From Desulfotignum sp. (lineage in GTDB: Bacteria > Desulfobacterota > Desulfobacteria > Desulfobacterales > Desulfobacteraceae), in the NCBI GenBank assembly GCA_021737445.1, contig JAIPDY010000238.1:1-9776 (forward strand): 9,776 nucleotides of DNA. Direction: 5' to 3'. Below, piece after piece: positions 6,364 to 9,776 of the stretch (the stretch's first letter is position 1; each line of letters begins with the position of its first letter). A model generated the notes under the pieces. That model was not told the DNA's origin, made no database searches, and saw only the letters and a program-made list of their open reading frames with translations. Position numbers and translations under genes: made by a program.

Positions 6364-8352
6364 TTACATAAAATAATCAAAATCGTTTTCCGTGCGCATC
6401 CGCCGCCGTATGCGGAAAACCTGTACCGGCACCACCCCGGGATCGATTTCCAGAAAGTTGTGTCCCTCATGCCACAAATACCTGGCATCGCTCACCAGAT
6501 CATGCATCTGAAAGCTTTTTTCAACGGGCACGCCCATTTGTTCAAAAGGCAGCCGCACCCAGGCGCTGTGGGTGTGATGGGGATCGAGATTAGCTGCCAC
6601 AAAAATGATGTTGGAAAAATCATCCGTATATTTGCTGAAACACAGGATCTCTTCTTTATCCACCGGGTGGAACATCAGGTTCCGGGTCTGCTGCAGGGCG
6701 GGATTTTCCCGCCTGATCCGGTTGATTCTTGTGATAAACGGCCGGATGGTATGGGGCGCTTCCAAATCCCAGTGGGCGATCTCAAATTTTTCCGAATCCA
6801 TATACTCCTCACCGCCGGGAGCAAGTGGCTGGTTCACACACAGCTCAAAGGCCGGGCCGTAGATGCCGTAGCTGGATGAAAGGGTTGCGGCCAGCATCAG
6901 GCGGAGGACAAACGCCGGCCGCCCCCCCAGCTGCAGAAATTCCGGCAGGATATCCGGGGTATTGGGCCACAGGTTGGGCCAGAAAAACTCTTTTACATTG
7001 GTCTGTGTCAAGGTGTCAAAGTACTTCTCAATTTCCCATTTCAGATTGCGCCAGGTAAAATAGGTATAGGACTGGGTAAATCCGCCCTTGGCCAGCCGGT
7101 ACATGGTCTTGGGCCGGGTGAATGCCTCGGCCAGAAAGATTGTTTCCGGAAATTTTTCTTTACACCGGTCAATGAGCCATTCCCAGCACCGCAATGGTTT
7201 GGTGTGGGGATTGTCGACCCTGAAAATCCTGACACCCTGGTCTATCCAGTATTCAATAACATCCAGCAGTTCCCGGCGCAGGCTCTCATAGTGGGGGGTA
7301 TCAAAGGCAAACGGATAAATGTCCTGGTATTTTTTGGGGGGATTTTCTGCATATTGAATGGAACCGTCCGGGCGGAGGTGGAACCATTCAGGATGGTCCG
7401 TAACATAGGGATGGTCCGGGCTGCATTGAAACGCCATATCCAGGGCAATATCAATGCCGTGTTCCCGGGCACGGGCCAGAAGCTCCCTGAAATCTTCCAG
7501 TGTTCCCAGTTTCGGATGGATGGCCTTGTGTCCCCCTGCTTTGTCCCCGATGGCCCAGGGGCTGCCGGGATCACCCGGAACAGCGGTAATCGTATTGTTT
7601 TTTCCTTTTCTGAGGCTGTGTCCAATGGGATGGATCGGCGGCAGATACAGCACATCAAATCCCATCCCGGCAATATAGGGCAGGCGTTTGATACAGTCTT
7701 TGAACGTACCGTGCCGGGCGGGATCGTCATCGGCACAGGAACGGGGAAACATTTCGTACCAGGTGCTGTACAGGGCCTTGCGCGGCTCGATTCTCAGGGG
7801 CAGCACCTTTGGATAATCCACCTGGCTGCCGAGATCCGGATAACGTGCCATAAGCCCGGCAAAGACGGTATCCATGAGAAAAACATCCGGGTGCCCTGCC
7901 GCCGCCGAAGACATGAGCTGCTCTGCCAGACGGTGCAGCTGATCGGCATCTTCCATTTTTGCCCGCGCTGCCGCTTCTTCGGCCATGCGCGCACCCGCCA
8001 TCAGTTCCACAGACACGTTCTGGCCGTCTGCATGCTTTTTTGACACCTGGCTGCGCCAGGTGTCAAACCGGTCTATCCAGGCGGTGACCGTATATTCATA
8101 GATGCCCATTTCATGGGGAATAAAAGATGCCTGCCACAGGTCGTTCACCAGCAGCTGCATGGGAATCTGCCGCCACTGGTCGGTTCCGGCCCTGCGGTAC
8201 AGCAGCATGGCCGCCAGGCGGTCATGGCCGTCCACAAAAATATCTGCTGAAATGGTCACTGTTTCATTTACGGCCCGCCTGGCGGGAAAACGGCCGTTGT
8301 CAACACAAGGGGTTACATTTTCAATAACAACGCGTTTTATGATGTCTGTCAT
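6364..8352 (-). CDS. glgE: Alpha-1,4-glucan:maltose-1-phosphate maltosyltransferase (GlgE)
   Basis: Encodes 662 aa, the usual length for GlgE. The enzyme moves maltosyl units from alpha-maltose-1-phosphate to the non-reducing end of an alpha-1,4-glucan, releasing phosphate; it is cytosolic, and characterised homologues are dimers. An N-terminal beta-sandwich (about 1-115, including AWIDRFDTWRSQ) is followed by a helical insert (about 116-165) and the GH13_3 barrel. Key motifs are YLPPIHPIGHSLRKGKNN (236-253), IFRVDNPHTKP with nucleophile Asp380, FLAEAFTRPK with acid/base Glu409, YFTWRN (431-436), NTPDIL with the probable stabilising Asp467, and YGIYGPAFEL (495-504). The Asp380/Glu409 spacing equals that of the Streptomyces enzyme (394/423). 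Start ATG at 8352 gives the family-typical RVVIENVTPCVDNGRFPARR start; the ribosome binding site is weak (GAGA, 8 nt upstream). Stop TAA at 6366-6364. The coding sequence contains an unusually perfect hairpin at 8039-8067. The gene appears intact. Confidence 0.96.
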   Translation of the reverse strand: MTDIIKRVVIENVTPCVDNGRFPARRAVNETVTISADIFVDGHDRLAAMLLYRRAGTDQWRQIPMQLLVNDLWQASFIPHEMGIYEYTVTAWIDRFDTWRSQVSKKHADGQNVSVELMAGARMAEEAAARAKMEDADQLHRLAEQLMSSAAAGHPDVFLMDTVFAGLMARYPDLGSQVDYPKVLPLRIEPRKALYSTWYEMFPRSCADDDPARHGTFKDCIKRLPYIAGMGFDVLYLPPIHPIGHSLRKGKNNTITAVPGDPGSPWAIGDKAGGHKAIHPKLGTLEDFRELLARAREHGIDIALDMAFQCSPDHPYVTDHPEWFHLRPDGSIQYAENPPKKYQDIYPFAFDTPHYESLRRELLDVIEYWIDQGVRIFRVDNPHTKPLRCWEWLIDRCKEKFPETIFLAEAFTRPKTMYRLAKGGFTQSYTYFTWRNLKWEIEKYFDTLTQTNVKEFFWPNLWPNTPDILPEFLQLGGRPAFVLRLMLAATLSSSYGIYGPAFELCVNQPLAPGGEEYMDSEKFEIAHWDLEAPHTIRPFITRINRIRRENPALQQTRNLMFHPVDKEEILCFSKYTDDFSNIIFVAANLDPHHTHSAWVRLPFEQMGVPVEKSFQMHDLVSDARYLWHEGHNFLEIDPGVVPVQVFRIRRRMRTENDFDYFM
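8039..8067. repeat. Perfect 13-bp inverted repeat with 3-nt loop inside glgE
   Basis: TTTGACACCTGGC is followed by TGC and then its exact reverse complement GCCAGGTGTCAAA. On the coding strand it falls in frame within FDTWRSQVSK (glgE residues 96-105), a conserved part of the protein. It is not followed by a T tract in the direction of transcription (the next bases are A-rich), so it does not look like an intrinsic terminator. A strong mRNA hairpin about 290 nt into glgE is expected. Confidence 0.85.
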
Positions 8353-8371
8353 GGTAGTATTCTCTTTTTTG

Positions 8372-8433
8372 GCTGTTGGCTGTTAGCTTTTAGCTGTTAG
8401 CTGTTAGCGGTTAGCGGTTAGCTAAAAGCTAAC
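8372..8433. repeat. Heptanucleotide tandem repeat (GCTGTTA-type) between glgA and glgE
   Basis: Seven consecutive 7-bp units run from 8372 to 8420 on the plus strand: GCTGTTG, GCTGTTA, GCTTTTA, GCTGTTA, GCTGTTA, GCGGTTA, GCGGTTA. They are followed by GCTAAAAGCTAAC, the inverted form of the unit. The array fills most of the 76-nt gap and runs through the stop codon of the glgA-like gene (8431-8429). No promoter could be recognised with confidence in this gap. The array is a simple-sequence element of unknown role. Confidence 0.9.
8382..8433. repeat. 14-bp perfect inverted repeat enclosing part of the heptad array
   Basis: The arm GTTAGCTTTTAGCT (8382-8395) is matched exactly by its reverse complement AGCTAAAAGCTAAC (8420-8433), with 24 nt of further heptads between. 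It could form a stem-loop at the end of the glgA-like message. No U-tract follows the stem in the minus direction (the downstream bases include A6), so it is not a classical rho-independent terminator; a role in mRNA end protection or attenuation is possible but untested. Confidence 0.75.
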
Positions 8434-9776
8434 GATATAATTCTTCCACATACTGCTGTGCGGCATGCTGCCACGAAAACCGTGCAGCCGCAGCATTGTT
8501 TTTTATCTGCTGCCATTTGTCCGGATCGCTTTTGAACAGTTCAATGGCCTGACAGGCGGTTTCAACAAAATTTTGTGCCTGGTCATCCAGATCGCCGCCC
8601 CAAAAACAAAACCCGTTCACCCCATGAATGACCGTATCGCGCAACCCGCCGACAGCATGCACCACACAGGGCTGTCCATCCCGCATGGCCAGCATCTGAC
8701 CGATGCCGCAGGGCTCAAAAGAACTGGGCATCAAAAAAAGGTCCCCATTGGCATACAGGTTCCGGGCTGCCTGATCTGAAAATCCGTGAAGGAATATAAA
8801 ATTGGGAAACCGGGCTTCCAGCCGGGTAAAAAACCGCACAAACGCGTCATGGCCGGTTCCCAGAAGCACATACACCCCGTCGTCCCCCAGTGCCGTCAGA
8901 ATCCGGGCCATAGCTGACATGCCGCTGTCCTGGCCATGGCGCATGAGCAGCACCTTCTGCTCTGTCAGACGCGTGACACTGGACAGCACCATTTTGGGGC
9001 GGTTGCGCCGTTGTAACAGTTCCGACAGGTTATGGCAGGCGATAAAGTCCGCACTGGACACTGTCTGCCGCCCGGCAGACCACTGCATGATCCGGCGCTG
9101 GAAACTGCGGAGCATTTCCGGCATCTCCATGACAGGGGGATGGCGGTTTTCCGGATAGTCGCAGCCGTTGAGGATGCCCGTCAGATTCCCTGTGTCATTT
9201 TCATGGGCCAGCACGGCTTGAAGCCCCTGGGCGCCGTGGAACCGGGGCAGGTCATCCGGCCGGCAGATCTCCCGGGCATAGGTTGGGGACACCGTATGCA
9301 CCCTGTCTGAAAGGCGGATGCCGCAGGCCATCAGGTTGCAGGCATCCGGCCACCGCGGATCCGCCACATCCAGCCAGTGCCAGGTGATATCGGGAAACCA
9401 GGCCGACAAGGAGGAGCTGCTGCCGGCCAGGGGCCGCACCCCCTGCAGGGCCAGATTATGGATGGTAAACACCGTCCGGACGCGCTGCAATGGGGCCCAG
9501 GCAGGGTGATACCGGCGCAGCAGGGCCACAAGTGCCGTATGCCAGTCATGCAGATGCATCACATCCGCCCGGGATATGGCTTCCTGCACCAGCGCAGCGG
9601 CAGCGGCACTGCAAAAGCAGGCAAACCGGGAACCATCGCTGAAAAAGGGCTGGTCATCCGGATCATGCACATAGATCTGGTGCTGCCCGGTGCGGGTATT
9701 TACTGACTCCAGAAAAGGGTGATGTATCACATACTGGGTGACCCCCGGGTGCACTTGCTTTGCCGGCACCCGGTAC
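8429..9776 (-). CDS. glgA: GT5 glycogen/starch synthase-like protein (GlgA), 5' end cut by window
   Basis: About 448 residues are visible, open to the right edge; the in-frame GTG at 9769 is probably internal. Comparing the position of HLHDWHT with E. coli GlgA, about 85 N-terminal residues, including the KxGG ADP-glucose loop, lie outside the window. GT5 enzymes add glucose from ADP-glucose to alpha-1,4-glucan. Supporting motifs in order are DGSRFACFC, MHLHDWHTALVALLRRYHP, VFTIHNLALQG, VHTVSPTYAREI, GILNGCDY, TRLTEQK (conserved Arg and Lys of the donor site), VLLGTGHD, FLMPSSFEPCGIGQMLAMRDGQPCVV (catalytic-site Glu in FEPCG) and AVGGLRDTVI. The stretch after NGCDY and the residues around TRLTEQK (SSV before, VLLM after) differ from the usual GFVGRLTEQKG form, so this is a divergent member. 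Stop TAG at 8431-8429 lies within the repeat, 76 nt before glgE. Activity is likely but not certain. Confidence 0.85.
   Translation of the reverse strand, partial: YRVPAKQVHPGVTQYVIHHPFLESVNTRTGQHQIYVHDPDDQPFFSDGSRFACFCSAAAAALVQEAISRADVMHLHDWHTALVALLRRYHPAWAPLQRVRTVFTIHNLALQGVRPLAGSSSSLSAWFPDITWHWLDVADPRWPDACNLMACGIRLSDRVHTVSPTYAREICRPDDLPRFHGAQGLQAVLAHENDTGNLTGILNGCDYPENRHPPVMEMPEMLRSFQRRIMQWSAGRQTVSSADFIACHNLSELLQRRNRPKMVLSSVTRLTEQKVLLMRHGQDSGMSAMARILTALGDDGVYVLLGTGHDAFVRFFTRLEARFPNFIFLHGFSDQAARNLYANGDLFLMPSSFEPCGIGQMLAMRDGQPCVVHAVGGLRDTVIHGVNGFCFWGGDLDDQAQNFVETACQAIELFKSDPDKWQQIKNNAAAARFSWQHAAQQYVEELYR

Noticed and set aside
7004..7019. TTGACACC-like words recurring in glgE (7010 region and 8041 region), resembling -35 boxes or an operator
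   Set aside because: They occur inside codons for Leu/Phe-Asp-Thr with no matching -10 element at proper spacing; coincidence is sufficient.
7204..8043. 279-codon open frame on the plus strand
   Set aside because: Antisense to glgE and without recognisable domains; the glgE frame carries all catalytic motifs here.
8382..8433. Rho-independent terminator after the glgA-like gene
   Set aside because: The stem is long, but no U-tract follows it in the minus direction and the loop is 24 nt; the bases beyond include A6.

Overview
The window is one glucan-metabolism gene cluster. All five genes lie on the minus strand, so transcription runs from the right edge to the left edge. In transcription order they are: a GT5 glycogen/starch synthase (glgA-like, 5' end off the right edge); glgE (maltosyltransferase); a trehalose synthase-maltokinase fusion (treS-mak) broken by a one-base frameshift; glgB (branching enzyme); and a GT4 glycosyltransferase of the GlgM/'Corynebacterium-type glycogen synthase' kind (3' end off the left edge). 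Coding density is very high. Gaps are 24 nt (glgE/treS), 16 nt (mak/glgB) and 13 nt (glgB/glgM), so these four genes look like one operon. The only larger gap, 76 nt between glgA and glgE, is almost filled by a heptanucleotide tandem repeat with a long inverted repeat.

The genes fit the GlgE pathway of alpha-glucan synthesis. TreS interconverts trehalose and maltose, and the fused maltokinase makes maltose-1-phosphate (M1P). GlgM is expected to make M1P from ADP-glucose and glucose-1-phosphate. GlgE transfers maltosyl units from M1P to an alpha-1,4-glucan, and GlgB adds alpha-1,6 branches. The window therefore encodes both known M1P inputs, plus a GT5 enzyme that may elongate glucan directly from ADP-glucose. 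These are established families; the unusual points are the combination, the frameshift in treS-mak and the repeat structures.

The organism is a bacterium of moderately high G+C content with compact, co-oriented genes. Protein character and the intergenic heptad repeat suggest a Desulfobacterota-like (Desulfobacteraceae-type) Gram-negative, but that is an impression without a database search and is held at low confidence. No RNA genes, CRISPR arrays, insertion sequences, phage genes or clear rho-independent terminators were seen. I did not find an undescribed biological system. The best items for a second look are the T8 frameshift in treS, the heptad repeat overlapping the glgA stop codon, and a 29-nt perfect hairpin inside glgE.
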